From Trachelipus rathkii (lineage: Eukaryota > Arthropoda > Malacostraca > Isopoda > Trachelipodidae), in contig JABUQX010022081.1 in the NCBI GenBank assembly GCA_015478945.1, positions 1 to 37,352 of the forward strand: a stretch of DNA of 37,352 bases. The letters run 5' to 3'. Below, piece after piece: positions 1-13,941 of this stretch (within the stretch, counting starts at the first letter, position 1; every line of letters starts with the position of its first letter). The position numbers and the translations under genes were made by a program. Below the pieces are notes generated by a model. The model had not been told where the DNA came from and searched no databases. It saw only the letters and a program-made list of their open reading frames with translations.

Positions 1-3000
1 ATTAGGTATTTTTTTAAATGAAAATTTCATTTTATAAATCGTCATCTAAATTAGATGAAGGGAAAAATAATTAAAGCAAATTTAGTTTTTCTGAAAACAT
101 CGTTTAATTATAATCTTAACTTTAATAATTATCATCATCATCTTGGCGGTTGTCTTTTTCATCTATAAATATTTTTAACTATATATAGTAATTATAACAG
201 AATAATAATGTTCCATATTTTGCACTCCCCAGTAAGTATTTTATATTACTTACTGACGTCTACATATACTTAGAGTAAATTTATATTATCACTAATTTTA
301 TAAATATATATTATATAGATGTTTAATATATAAATTTATGTAATAATATATTTTATTAATGGTATTAAATCTTAAAAATGTGTTGGGAGATGTATAGTTT
401 AGAGCTCGGTGGTTGTGTGTTTTCTAATATTTATTAATTTCATATCAACTTAAAGTAGAAAAAGATCATATTACATATCTACTACTTTTTCTGTTTCCGG
501 GGATATCTTAGTCTTCAGTGGATAAAACGTCCTACAATAATAGATATTTTGTACTTGGGGAGGAAGATGTGGATACACCTCCTCCCACAACAATCTCAAA
601 ATAAAGCAGAAATGAGAATAATTAGATGTTATATAATTAATAATATATGAGATAAATTTATTTAATATAAGAAGGCTATATCATATCATAATAATATTGA
701 TCAGTTATATTTTAAAGATATGAAATAATATAATTTCTAATTATAAAATTATATAGTTAATTAATAATAAATATAATACTTAATACACAAATTATATATT
801 AATTATACTATAAGCTTTGTAATCAGTCAAAAAATAACATAGTATTTTTAAATTTATATTAATAAAAATTGGAATATTCTAAATAATATATTCAATTTAG
901 TTGTCGTTAAAAGCTATTCTTATTTATAATATTCCTTATTTAAATTATTATCACATTCAAACTATTAGAAACTATAAATTAACATATTATCAAGGATTAT
1001 TAAAAATATAATATATAACTAGAATAATATTAATATAATATGATATTAAATTATTATAGAGTACATTATATTTTCTATAACTAACCACGAGTGTACACTA
1101 ACCAATTTCAAACGAAGCATAATGAGATCCTATGACCTTCCATTTGTCAATTGGATTATACAAATATACAAGAAATCTGTTTGCCTGCATACCCACCGAC
1201 GTGATATATCCTGTATAGAAATAATTATACTGGAGGAGGACACAACTGCAAATCCTGAGATGGTACTTTGTATTGCACGTAAACTGTTTTCTCTTATAGT
1301 GCGGACTTTATTCAGGCATTGTTACAACAATTTAAACTGAATTATCAACGACTCTGCCTTTTCAAATAATTACCGGCAAACAAACGTGCCAATAGTAAAA
1401 TTCCTGTTGGATATAATACCGTAGTACCTTTATAAAACTTAAAACAAATAAACAAAAATAAAATTATTGCAAAGAATATATCGATATTTACCTGCAGTGG
1501 TCGTACCTTTCAGCCTCTAAATACCCAGTCGATATCATTAGTAATATTTATCCCTTTGTAGTGCGAAGTATGATATCTTAATGCTTCATAAATATTTTTC
1601 ACGAATACACCTAGCGAATAATATTGATTCTTAGTTCTATAATAAAAAGATCCATATACACACTAAAACGGATGCAAATTTTATTAATTAAGTTTCTACT
1701 TCACTAATCAGTGTAACTTTAAATGTATGCGATATATAATTGAGACAGTTCATTTCTGTTTCATATAATTCGAAATAGGATTGATGGAGAAGAGCGGTTA
1801 AGAATTGGTTGGTGCATTTTGGTGTTTTACTCTCATAGCTTATGGACAATAAATCGGTATTAAACTGGTATTTTTTTTTTAATACAATGAGATACCATGT
1901 TCCGTATCAAGGGATTTAAAGCTACAATATTCCGTATCATGGATATGAGTACATTTTAATTAGCTTCTTATTGAAAATCCTTATGTTTTTAATGAATTTA
2001 TAATAATTCTTCTTATTGAAAAAGCTTTTAGCGATATTTAAATATTATTAAATTTATTCGGAGAGTTACACACTTTTGCAGACTAGTTATAAATTTATCA
2101 AATGCAGAAATATTTTACAGCATTAGTGACACTTACATAACCGATATACTTTAACTTTCTTTTGAAAGAAACTTTTTATTTACCTGATAAACTAAAATAG
2201 AATACATAAGGGAGGTAACTATTTATTTTTTCTAATAATAAATACCCTAACTATTAACATCATTATAAAACACGGAGATCCTGTTTTTACATTTTTTATG
2301 CTAGATGTTTGTGCCTTACGAATTAACGATTAATAAAAAGTTTGTGGTTTGACCGTTTCTGGCAATACATTTTTCAGCTAAAACATATTTCTTGAAAATC
2401 GTAAAACAGAGTAATTATAGCTACTATCTGAATAACGTATAGTGCAAGACAATTTTATGATCCTTATATTACTAGTGATTAAGGTTTTGGACAAAATAAA
2501 ATTTATTTACACTATAGGGAATTTAAGGAATTCTTGTGTATTCAAAATCTACGTTTTGGGTGACATTTATTTTTAACAAAAAATTTTGCGTGCACATTAG
2601 TTGACAAATAAAATAAATTTTAATCTTTTATTGTATATTAATTCTTAGTTTTGTAAAAAAATTTGCAAAAAACGTAAAAACTCATACTATTTATATTATG
2701 AACAACTGAGAAACTAATAAAAGTATTGATTTTTTAATTAATTTACAGCATTGGTGACAAGGAAATGGTGAAATAAAATTTAATAGAGAATTACCATTGA
2801 AGCTAATAGTCGTAGGATCTGTAAATTGACTGTTTTTTTCTTTTTTTTTAAGAATAGAAATCGAATATTTTTTGTTTTTTTATAATGTAGCAGAAGTACC
2901 CCTCATAATTCTACAGCGCTACCCTGTTTTGTTTAAAGAAAGGACAAAAGCCCTTTCAACTAAATCTTACACTTCCCTATATCTTTTTCCTAGCGTGTCC

Positions 3001-3600
3001 TGGTTGGAGGTTCAGGAAATTGTGTGTCATATCCTGTGCTATGTCGATAGAAAAAAAAACTCACTAACAAAAAGATATCCTGAAATCAAGGAAAAAAAAA
3101 AGGTAGCATCTATACACATTTAATTTTATATAAGAAAAAATAATATTTCTATATAAGTAAAAAAAATTCTAAAAATTATAATTATTACTGAAGAATTAGA
3201 AAATAACAATTATTATTACCTCATATAAATAATAAAATTAATTTCAAATCCAATATTCATTATTCTTATTTTTTTATTTTATTTCTTTTATCTTCAATTT
3301 TTTTTTATTTTTTAAGCGAAATAAATTAAAAAGGGCCAAATACACATCATATATAATTCATGTATACTATACTACTCTAATCTACTATAATAGTTAGCAT
3401 ATCTGTACATATTAATTAATTTTATTCTATAAAGATATTACAGACATTTTTCTCATAATTATTAACCTACCACCCTACATATATATATCTATTTTATTTT
3501 CTCTTTTTTTTATTCATATATGAATTATAACTATATATATTAATTAAGAGTAAAAAAAATAAATATCGGAATATATTGATATCTATATATATTATATCCT
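1..3600. other. AT-rich intergenic DNA, no gene seen
   Basis: This stretch is strongly AT-rich with short irregular TA runs and homopolymers. The only open frames, at 1122-1340 and 2872-3123 on the plus strand, are under 85 codons. They show no recognisable domain, signal peptide or membrane pattern, and their composition matches the surrounding DNA. I treat them as chance frames. No tRNA boxes, long inverted repeats or transposon remnants stood out by eye. Confidence 0.6.
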
Positions 3601-3925
3601 TTCTTAGGCCTTATAATACTGATTCCATCACCGCGTTCCTTCCCCCCTACAGCACTCCTAGACTCCTTCTTCCCATTCCTTTTCTCTTTCCTTTTTATTC
3701 TCCTCACTACAGCTTCCCATTATAATAGAACACGATATACCTATTTACCCTATTCTATCCTCACTTTTCCCCCTCTTCTTAGTATATTACCTATTACTCC
3801 CCTACATTTTCTAACTCTTCTTCCCTACCTATATTCACTTTTCTTCCCTCCCTTTTATTCTATCCTATCCTACCTCATTTCTTCATTCACTTCCTCCCCC
3901 CCTCCAATCATTTTTTTTATGTTAT
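3600..3925. other. pyrimidine-rich low-complexity tract
   Basis: The plus strand changes abruptly here from AT-rich DNA to a C/T-rich run with many ttcctt, cctcc and tctcc words and few purines. It resembles the pyrimidine-rich strand of the decayed LINE copies elsewhere in the window, but I found none of their diagnostic anchors. It carries no supported gene. Confidence 0.45.
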
Positions 3926-6560
3926 TTCACCCCCACTTACAATGCACTGCCTCCTGGTGTAGGTAGCCGTTCCATTCCGCGGTCACCGCTCTTTCGCGTA
4001 TGTCTTCTCGCGACACCATGCAACGTCCTATGATCTGTCCCCATTCCTTCTTCTGGTTGCTTGTGCGATACGCTAAGCGAGCACGTTCTTCGAATTCCAA
4101 CACGCTCATTCGCCCGTCGTTGCGGATTCTCTCACATACTCCAGCCCCATGCGCGCAGGGCTTCGGCCGTCCTATTGCCGACCATGCGCGGATTCACTTC
4201 CGGCGTGTACTCCACTCACTGTCTCTTGCGCCTTCTTCACTTCATTCTCTCTTAACACCACTACTTCCACTAACGTTATCGTGGGACGTGGTCCTCTCTC
4301 GGTATTATGACGTGCATCACGCGCTTTTCGACCACCGCTTCACCGTTCGAGGGGATGCACCCCTCCCTGAAGGGAAGTAAGTTCTTCCATCTCTCTCTTA
4401 TATTACTATTTCACAAGTTCACGGTCCCCAGCAGAAGCCTCCATGGTGCATGAGCCATCATGCCACTCTACACCACTCATGTGACAGAGCCTACCTCCCC
4501 TCTTTTTCTTTTTCCTCACGCTTCGGCTCACACAGAGCTTCGTTCTGCCTATTGTCACATCACCCTCAACGGCGTCTTCTGCGCAACATCTGAATCTAAC
4601 GCTCAACTTCGCACCGTATATATTCATATCATTGCGGCGGCCAATCAAACTCTACAATCAACCGCAGCGTGCCAATTGCGTTCTCCTCGTTTCATCCGTC
4701 TCTCTCTCACACAGCGCGCAAAGTAATGTATCCTTTCTCCGTCTGCCCAAAAGTCCCCTGTATGCCCATGTAATCCCAACGCATTCTTCCCTCTCTTAAT
4801 CTCACACTGTGCGTCGCACCCCCCTGGTCTGTCGAAATGAAGATGTCTGTCACGCATGAACCACGAGGCGCGTCTAAAGCGTTGTCACTATACCTTTAAT
4901 CACACAAACAAGCCGAGTCGCTGAACTCTGTCACTCTATAATTATTGCAACATGATCCGACGTTCTCAACAAATGATAATTCTCTTTCGCTCTCTCAACT
5001 TTGTGACATTCTACCCTACCGGAGGATCCGAAATACAAGCACACACACACTATAATTTCAGGTGCATATCGACCAGGCAGAAACTCACACACTGTACGCC
5101 GTTACGAAGTTCACAGTCTCGGTTCACTTAGGTTAGGAATTTGATTTACCCTGGGGTCACATACACGCGCAATACCACACCGCTCCTCTCTTCTCTTCCT
5201 CGTTCTCTCTTGTCGAAGCTGAAAGCTCGCTGCGAATTCTTTAAATCCGTGTTCTAAGATTTCATGTCAAAGAATAACGTGTATCGGATTTATCGCGCTT
5301 GGCCTTTAGATAATATTTCAACTAGCCGTTTTCTCCTTTCGACTGCGCTGCCTTTCTGATAGTACCTCTGACAAATGACGAAATGCACCGTCGCAAGGGG
5401 CAGTGTCGGCGCACAAGCAGTGTCCACTTTCTTTCCCGCTACATACACTCTTTCGTGCTCTCTCTCACAATAACCTAACTCACCGTAATTCATCCGTTCA
5501 CACGAGGGCGCGAGCTCTCTCTCTCTGCACTCCAGTCGCCACACTTCTGGTGTTGGTTTTGATCTCTCGGTTTCATAGAAAATGCGAATTATTCCCGAAC
5601 TACTCCTCTCGCCGCGTGCATTGACGGTTTCTATCTCAGTAACGCGTCTAGTTGTCGCCCCACCGGTTCACACTCGGGAGCTACTCAAGTGAGAAAAGTG
5701 AGCACAAAAACCATCAGCGTACACACCCTCCCCCCCCCTCCTTTTTCTTTCTTTCCTCCCACGGTATTTCACCTTTCGACTCTGCAAATTCACCACACTC
5801 GCTTGATCACATCATCAACTTTTTCACATCGGCAGTGTCCGGACGATCTTTCTGGCTGCAACTTTCCCCTTCGTGGCGTATTCTTTCTCTTGCGCATCTG
5901 GAACGCATTTCTATGTCGGATAATTATATTCCTTTGTGCCGCTTTCATCACTGGAGCGGTATCATCCCTGTCCCCCAGCAAATCCAGGGATCTCGGAGGT
6001 AGAGCGCGCCCACTCACAATCTCATCGTACCCCCTTCCATATCTTAATTGGTTTTCAGCCCGCACGCGCGAGAAACAAGGGTCGGCGCAACTCACCGCAT
6101 TTAACCTCACCACTATCGCTCGGCATCGCCGACACTCACTAGTCCTTATTTGACCTGTTTCGTTTTTTCGCGCACCGCCGTCAGGAAGTCGTATATCCCC
6201 CCATCCCGCTCTCCTTCGCTATATTTTTTCTCGAGCGCAACAAGTCCTGCGCCGAGATGACTGTTACAAGGACATGATCTGTGATATGAACAGTGGGATT
6301 GTCTTTTACATGATGCAGTGCTAGATGTGGCTGTGCTGGATCACACTTTTTATATCTTTCTCATTGCGCGCGAACTCATCATGATTTGAGAAACACACTT
6401 TTGATCGGCGTCAGATAGACCCACGAAAGATAAAATCGCTTTTTTTTTTAGCCCTTCACTGAATTATAGCTATACCACGGGCGTTCATGAATCACTCACC
6501 ACCTGCTATATTGCCCAAATTTCCCGAAAAGCTCCACTGCCAAGCTTTAGTCCGCGATAT
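3926..6560 (-). other. GC-richer tract of unknown origin, possibly decayed minus-strand coding sequence
   Basis: Base composition rises to roughly even GC, with many CG dinucleotides, unlike the flanks. On the minus strand several purine-rich open stretches look more protein-like than chance: 4109 down to 3927 (including EFEERARLAYRTSNQKKEW), 5544 down to 5290, and 6113 down to 5790. Their composition is charged and rich in Arg, Lys and Glu, but they lie in different frames separated by stops. I recognise no family. It could be a decayed retroelement or DNA transposon, or a divergent host exon. The plus-strand frames over the same DNA are low-complexity Ser/Leu/Pro shadows. Confidence 0.3.
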
Positions 6561-7029
6561 CCTCCTCGCGCGCTTGTGTGCGTAGGCCGTCTTCGCACAC
6601 CACCCTGGCTATACAAAATAGTGAGTTCACATAACCATCTAGCCATAGAAGAGCAGCGCTGTGTCGACTAAAGCAATATTTCAATGGTCGCTCAATATGG
6701 TTGATTTTTTACGACGGGTCGTTAGAATCATGTCATATCTAGTTATCGCGCGGAGTTGCAGTACATGGTAGTTCGTGTTATGTCTCTTCTCTCGCTTATT
6801 CTAAACTCTTTATGATACTACTGGATGGGGTTAAATTGATAAGATAATTTGAGGTTGGGTATCACCTGCAGAAAATGCCCGTGTTTCTAGAATGATGTGA
6901 TGAATTGCGTACGATCGTGTGCACACGGCTTTAAGCCTCTTAACTATGTTTTATGTATTATTTTTTGCGGTTTTTTTATTGCTTGAGTTTATTTTTGGCA
7001 CTGGAATTAAGTCTGAAACGACGGTTCCA

Positions 7030-8190
7030 TGAACTAAGTATTGGTAGAAGAGATTTGGCAAAGGTGGTGTAAAAGAGGAGGGGCTTGAAGTTAATCGTGG
7101 CATAAGAAGAAAAAGTTATTTGGTTGTGGTGTTAAGGACAGATTCCTCAGTTCTTGTGAAATTATCAGATAAGCATGAGTCGAAGAAGCTAGAACAAAGT
7201 GTCTGAGTTTTAATAGTTAGGTATATGTTGGATGAGAAAGGGAACGGATGATGCAGATGTAGAGGACAGTTGTGAATGAAGGAAGAGATGGCTGGTGACA
7301 AAATTAATTTGTTTTGGGAAGTGTAAAAGGACTTAAAGTCCTATGAGTGTATGCTAGGATATGCACTATGAGGGTATTGTAATGTAACTGTATTATGTAT
7401 AGTAGTGAGACTACTGGTCTTGAGAGAAGAGTATAGGATTCTAAAGTTCATGTGTTCACGAATTGACAATCTAAGGGGCCATGCTCAGGTTCGTGAGAAG
7501 AAATTGATAAAATGAGAATGAACTTATTAGAGAGTGTAGTGGTGTGAAGAAAAGGGGTAATATGAGAGAAATAAATGAAGCAGGTACTTTGAGATGGTTT
7601 TGGTCATATGGAAAGAGTGGATGATTGATAGTCGGTTGGTTAATGCGGATGTAATAGTGGCGAGTGGGTTGGGAACCGCCGGTCTTGGAAGTAAGCACAC
7701 ACGTAAGAACAAAGTGAAGCATTGAGTCAGATAAATCTTACGAATGTTGAAGGAAGAGAAATCTAGAGTTATGGTAAGAAGAGCGAGAAGAAAGAATGTT
7801 ATACTAGAGAAAGTGAATGGCGGGGGTTTGTGAGATGATGTGTGCGTATGTAGGATGTGTGGCGACATATCTCCTGAGCCAAGGGGATAAACCACTTACA
7901 TTGACCTACCAATAGCTCATAATGTGAGGTGTCCATCAGTCTTGTATATCACTAAAAAAAGTCTTTTATTTAGAGTGGCATTTTTTTTTTTGCGCGACTG
8001 AGTCGAGCGAGTTCTCACTAATTTAAATGGTACTGGAGGGGAGGGGCGCCGGTACACGGCTTGGGCTAAACTTTCTTTCTTTTCGACTTTTGTCATGATT
8101 CCTGCTACTGCTTTTCTTTTCCGATGCTCGTCACGAACCTTACTCCCAGAGCACCTACTCCCATTCTTTGTTAAAATAGATATACGAGAA
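7030..8190 (+). mobile_element. Non-LTR retrotransposon fragment, family 1, copy A (3' end of ORF plus 3' UTR)
   Basis: The plus strand is G/A-rich. It carries the family's C-terminal RT-ORF landmark near 7580-7610, where codons read close to LRWFWSYGKSG, a decayed form of the LRWFGHVERMD block that is common near the C-terminus of arthropod non-LTR RT proteins. The sequence aaggaacggatgatgca and its neighbours near 7200-7250 match copy F. From about 7880 it continues into the family 3' UTR, with the shared word taatggtac near 8027 and the ttcgactttgtcatgattc and ctactgct words near 8080-8115. It ends in A/G-rich sequence beside an AT array. Frameshifts and stops show it is dead. Clade is uncertain: RTE-like is my best guess. 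Confidence 0.7.
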
Positions 8191-8404
8191 TAAAGGAAAA
8201 GAAAGAAAAGATATAATAGATTAACCTATAATTATTCATGACGTATCACACGGTCTTATATATAATATGACTTGTACGTAAGTATAGGTCAGACGAGAGC
8301 AATAACAGTCTTAGTATAATAAGCGTTAAGTATATATATATATTATACTATATATTATATATAATATTATATATAATATACTATATATATATAATTAAGT
8401 TATT
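8191..8404. repeat. AT-rich spacer with (TA)n between two inverted LINE copies
   Basis: This short AT-rich tract has its TA core at about 8328-8395. It separates copy A (plus) from copy B (minus), so the two LINE 3' ends face each other across it. The core is itself nearly palindromic TA/AT sequence. No gene is present. Confidence 0.75.
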
Positions 8405-9425
8405 TAATATAATAAAAACTTTCTTTTCCTTTTCTTCACACTACCTTATTTTCTCCCAAGATTTTGGAAATAAGGGAGCGGCTAACGAGCATCGGGAAAA
8501 AAGAAAGCAGTAGGAAGAGTATGACAAAATGTCGAAAAGAAGCCCAGCCTTACCGCCCCCTGTACCATTAATTAGTGGAAAGCTCGTATAGCAGCAGAAA
8601 TCCACCCTCACAAGCTTCATGGGACTAAGGCGAACCGGGACCCCTCACTATGGGTAAATCGTCAATGTAAGGGTTCATGGCCTGGGCCCAGGTGGGGCAC
8701 AATCATGCCCCATAACAAAAACCCGCCATTTCTCCCGTGAATCTATCATCGCACCTTTATTCTCTGCCCTCTGACAACTCACATTCTCTCTTCAGAAACA
8801 TTCGTTCACCGAACTCAATCCATTTCTCCTTCGGTCTCCCCAGCCGGTCCGGTTCCCAACACAACCCTCGATTCCCAGCATACTCCCACTATACATCCGC
8901 TTAACCCACCGACTATCATCTCCTTCATTCACACGTGAAACAAACTCAATGAAATAGAACTTTCATTATTTTCTCTCATTTACCCAATCTAACTTCTATC
9001 ATCATCACACACAAACATCTCTTATATCCTGACGCTATTTGAATATACATTCCTTTGCATCTATTTATATTATTTTTTTCACTCTAGCAGCCCCTTTTCA
9101 GATAATAGTCCATGAACTGAACACTATATGAACTTGAGATCGTCAATATGTCTTCATGCCAGACCTAGTCTCACTACCATTATATTATTTCAAAATCTGC
9201 CTGAAACAATAACACAGGTAACAACATATACCCATCATGTAGAAAAAGATATCTACCCACGTAACTCCCAGACTTTAGTCACACCTAATTACATTTCACA
9301 ACAACGATTTAATTGCAACCAGCCAACCTTCCTGGCCATTCACGAACTTTCCTACTAACCACTCTGCATACCTCCGTTCCTTGCTCATCCAACACATACC
9401 CTAAATAATTTAACTCAGACACTTA
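8405..9425 (-). mobile_element. Non-LTR retrotransposon fragment, family 1, copy B
   Basis: On the plus strand this is the reverse complement of the copy A 3' region. Matching words include gtcgaaaagaagcccagcc (about 8531), gtaccattaattag (about 8562), aaatccaccctcacaagctt and taaatcgtcaatgtaagggt. Further in, about 8895-8945, minus-strand sequence corresponds to the RT-ORF C-terminus (the accgactatc and cacgtgaaacaaactcaatg region). The copy is 5'-truncated near the AT array at 9426. It has many indels and no intact frame. It faces copy A tail to tail and lies in the same orientation as copy C. Confidence 0.7.
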
Positions 9426-9590
9426 TATATAAATACCAATATTATATATTAATATATATATATAATATATATTTAATATATAGTATATAATATATATATA
9501 TATAATATTAATTTATTATTATAATATAGAAGTGAATTATAATAATACCCGGTATATATATCTTAATATATAATAATATTATTCATTACT
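9426..9590. repeat. AT/TA-rich array between LINE copies B and C
   Basis: This is an imperfect (TA)n array with interruptions such as ataatattaattta. It marks the junction between the 5'-truncated end of copy B and the 3' tail of copy C. Confidence 0.8.
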
Positions 9591-11890
9591 CTCGATTTCT
9601 TCTTCACCTTTTCCTCTTTCTAAATTCTAAAGATTCTTCAACACTTGATACCCAAATCGGGATTGCAGGATTTGGTCTTTGGAGAATTATGACAAACGTC
9701 GAAAAAAAGTAATATGTCCCGCATCGCCTTTTAGGAACCAAAAAGAGCCATCCCCTCTGTACCATTAATGAAAAAATCAAACCTTTAAGTGATAAGTGAG
9801 AGCTCGTCGTCACAGACAGAAAAAATCCACCCTACCGAGCATCATAGGACCGTCAACTGCGTATCGGACCTCTTCACCTAATGGTAAATCGTCAATGGTA
9901 AAGGGTTCATATCCCCTGGCCTTCAGGTGGACACCAACATGTGCCCCCATACAATAACCACTCACCGCCATTCCAACTCCTAAATACATGCACCTTTATT
10001 CTCTATGCCGTTCTCACAAAACTAATCACACTTTCTCTAATTCAGGACTTCGTTAACCCGACTCAATCCACTTTCTCCTCTGTCTCCCAGCCGGGTCGGT
10101 TTCCCAACCACACTCTCCACTATACATAATTTTATTCATCCTTTAACCAACCGACTTTTTTTCATCCTTTCCACATGACCCAAACATCTCAACATAAATT
10201 CATTTATTCTCATCATTTACCAGCCTTTCTTGCAACCCAGATTTCTAACACAAACTCTCTAATTATACGATTCATTCGCTCTTCATTTTTATCAATTTCT
10301 TTACTCAACAACGTAAGAATAAAACTCCAATTAGATTGGTCCATAAACTGAAACACAGTGCTGTCGCAAATTGAAACTTGGTCTATATTCGCGTATTTCC
10401 AAAATGATCCATATCCCCTCACTACCTTATATTTTCAATATACCACAGGTAAAACAGACATACCCATACATGTAAGACACTGCTACCTTAAAAAATTTTT
10501 TATTTATTGAAAATGCACTCGAAAGACTTAGTCCCTTTACATCTCAAACCAAACGATTTAATGGCACCGAGCCCAGCCAACCTTCCCTGCCATTACACAA
10601 ACTTTTCCTACTACATAAACTCTGCAATCATCCGTTTCCCTTCTCATCCACACATACCCTAAATACAATTAGAACTCAGTTTTACACTACCTTGCCCTCC
10701 CCAGCTGCTCATCAATCTAACATAACTATCCACCAAAAACAACGTAATAATTCACGTGAGGACTGGTCCTCACTCACAACCATGCAAAAATCCTTACCTT
10801 AACCACGCTTCGTTTTTACTTTCAACCGCTCCCTTATTACATGTACCTTTGTAAACCCCTAAGCCAATCCACTCAAACTCTCTTTCTCAGACTCGCCACA
10901 ATAGAACAAATCATTATCCGCATTACATAGGGTAGGGCAAACCCTCCACTCCTACTCCATTCTTCCATCATATTCTTAGACACGGCATTTCCTGCCATCA
11001 GCCCACCTCAGAATTCTTTCATAATAACCCACATCCATAATACACATTGAGAAATAACCAGGAGAAGACCATAAAACAACACAACCACTGTCTCACTACC
11101 GAGAATATTTAATCCGCTCTAAACCAAAAATCCATTGACAACCATTCCTTTCTTAACAGGAATCACTGCATTAACACTATCAGTCCATAGGCCTATACTA
11201 TTTGATTACCATTCAGAAGCCTACCACCAACACCGTATATATCACTAATACCTGCCATATAAAGCTTTTTCCCTATTAACTTAAATCATAGCTCTGTTGT
11301 AATCCCATAAAACCTAAATATAATTTGTATTCTTCTTCTCTGACCTCTTTCCCAATCTTTCTTTTGCGTTCTTCTTAATCCATTTTGATCCACAATTACT
11401 CTATCCGCGCTACGATCCTCTACCACTCCTAAACGGCAACCTTGTTTCATTTTCACCAAATTCCCTCAAGGTCACTCGAACCACTCTTTCGAACCAAAAT
11501 ACCGCCATATTCCGCCTTCCCTACAGACACTCAATAAACTATATTCCCCTATAATTCTAAATACAGTTCTCCCTTTCTCCCTACCTACCCTTATACTCAA
11601 AAGGGGTACTATTACCGGCTCTCTGACTCCCCTTCCCAATCCCTTGAACTATATACTCCCATAGAAACGCTTTATTACACAACTTCCAAATACCAATCAA
11701 TCACCATCTCGACCTCGCTTCTTGAATCATTTGCGACCTAGTATTTCATCTATCCGCGTTGCAGGATTTACCATTCTTCCAACGTTTCTCTTCTCACCTC
11801 TAACCCATTACCTCTCCTTACTATATAACACCTCATCCCCTAGCATTCACTGTTTCTTAAGCACCATCAAACCATGAGACACACCAATGC
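9591..11890 (-). mobile_element. Non-LTR retrotransposon, family 1, copy C (longest copy: RT palm to 3' UTR)
   Basis: Minus-strand remains of an RT-encoding ORF followed by the family 3' UTR. The 3' UTR words (ccctctgtaccattaatg near 9756, aaatcgtcaatggtaaagg near 9883) match copies B and F. Upstream on the minus strand the RT palm is visible: near 11264-11223 it reads MAGISDIYGVGGRLL, like the ...IYGVGGKLL... block after the first catalytic Asp region, and near 10923-10888 it reads ADNDLFYCGESE, a damaged form of the YADDLVLCGESE active-site block (one Asn inserted between the two Asp). Stops and frameshifts are frequent. Copies C and F share the same anchors in the same order, which supports one family. 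Confidence 0.7.
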
Positions 11891-12173
11891 AAATTTCTGT
11901 CTATGAATAGCAAGAGTACTAGTAGGTTAAGAAATAAAAAATTTTATTCGGAAAAGTTTTCTTGCGATTTTAAATAACGTTATTACATGAGAGTGCAGAG
12001 TACTATCAGTTAACAAAGGGTCAAGATATTTAAAGAGAACAAAAAAACGTCCCAATAGGCGAATTCACGCCGCTGTTCACATCATATATATAGGGGTCAT
12101 ATGCTACGTCTGCAAACTATATATATAATATTATTAATTATTATATATATTATATATATTATATATAGTTATG

Positions 12174-12211
<38 letters not shown>

Positions 12212-12668
12212 AAAAAAAAATTAAGCCAAAAGTTTTCCAAAATGTTTTTAAAATTTAAAATATAATACCTAATTACAAAGAATTAAAACTAAATTAATAT
12301 ATATTTTTATGTACATAAATAAAACCTCTCTCTTACCGATCCAAGGGCGCTGGTTGCTTTCCGAAGAAGGGCCTCCTACAGATAAATAAAATCACAAAGG
12401 TCATCTGTAAACTTATCAGTTAAGGTGGAAACACAAAGAACAAAAAGAAAAGAATATTAATATACCAGAACTAAACAAAAGCAGTGATAATGTCTCTTTC
12501 ACACATATATAAACAGCAAAGTATTGAAGTCAAAGTAGGGAGAAACTTTTTTAAGTTGTGGGGGGGGAGGGAGTCTGCCGTCTGTTGTTTGTCTCTACTC
12601 ACGACTCCTTCCAAAAAATATTTTACAGCTTACAATAAAAGAAATATTTAAAAATGTAATTCAATACC
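11891..12668. other. AT-rich intergenic DNA with a TA array
   Basis: No coding signal is seen. An imperfect (TA)n array lies at about 12116-12209 and ends in about 13 pure TA units. The remainder is A-rich unique sequence without recognisable motifs. Confidence 0.6.
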
Positions 12669-13026
<358 letters not shown>

Positions 13027-13030
13027 AATA

Positions 13031-13118
<88 letters not shown>
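13027..13118. repeat. (AAT)n microsatellite, SINE tail
   Basis: About 90 bp of perfect (AAT)n follow the SINE body. On the minus strand this reads as a poly-Tyr frame, which is an artefact. It may be the element's own 3' tail, extended by slippage. Confidence 0.95.
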
Positions 13119-13914
13119 TATTTTTTCAGACAAAAAGAAATTGTTACAAGAATGTACAATAATAATTACCAAAAATATTATTGTTAATTTATTAATAAAA
13201 AGGGCTTCTTGAACAAATTTTCTTGGAGTTCATATGTTTTTAAATACCCCATTGTAATTAATAATAATGAATTATATAAATTTATATATATATAATATAT
13301 ATATAAATAATAATAATAAATAATATATTAATAATAATATATATAATTTATAATAATAAATGAAGCTATATAATTACAACCTTCAACTTACTGTTAAATC
13401 AGGGTTGATGATTTTTTTTTTTTTTTTTTTAAATCAAAAAATATCAAAAAATAACAATACCTTGATTTTTCGATTTATTTTGTATTTTTTTTTTTAGGAT
13501 TTATAAAAAATTAAACCTTTATAAAAATTTTTTCATAAAAATTAGTAAAAACCTTTAATTATTTATTAAGTTAATTAATTTAAAAATGGAAGTTCAATAA
13601 AATTATAATTATAAATATTATTTAGTTTAATTATAGGTTATTTATAATTATATATACTTGTATAAACAAGTCCCTATTTAGTAAATCTAATTTATTTATT
13701 TTCTTTTATTGAAAATGTATTTGAAATGTCATCTTGATGATTGCCCTATTATAATAGATATAGATAAATATACTTATGATTAATTACGAAATCAATAGAA
13801 ACGAATCTACTACATTAAACTTAATATCAAAAAAATTAAAAAATTTTGTGTCATTAAAAACCACAATGCGTATGATTTTTCATTTATCAAATCAAAATTC
13901 TCTATTTATTACAA

Positions 13915-13941
13915 CTGATTAAATCAATTTGATTTAATCAG
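13915..13941. repeat. Perfect 27-bp palindrome (12-bp arms)
   Basis: The arms ctgattaaatca (13915-13926) and tgatttaatcag (13930-13941) are exact reverse complements around a 3-nt centre. It is isolated, with no gene nearby. Confidence 0.85.

Noticed and set aside
4000..4380. Plus-strand 126-codon frame
   Set aside because: It is Ser/Leu/His/Arg-rich low complexity and overlaps a more protein-like minus-strand stretch; no domain is recognised.
5652..6153. Overlapping plus-strand frames of 116 and 154 codons
   Set aside because: Two frames of the same pyrimidine-rich DNA are open together, which reflects base composition rather than coding.
7471..7895. Minus-strand Thr/Ser/Leu/Phe-rich frames
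   Set aside because: They are antisense to LINE copy A, whose plus strand carries the recognisable RT C-terminal block.
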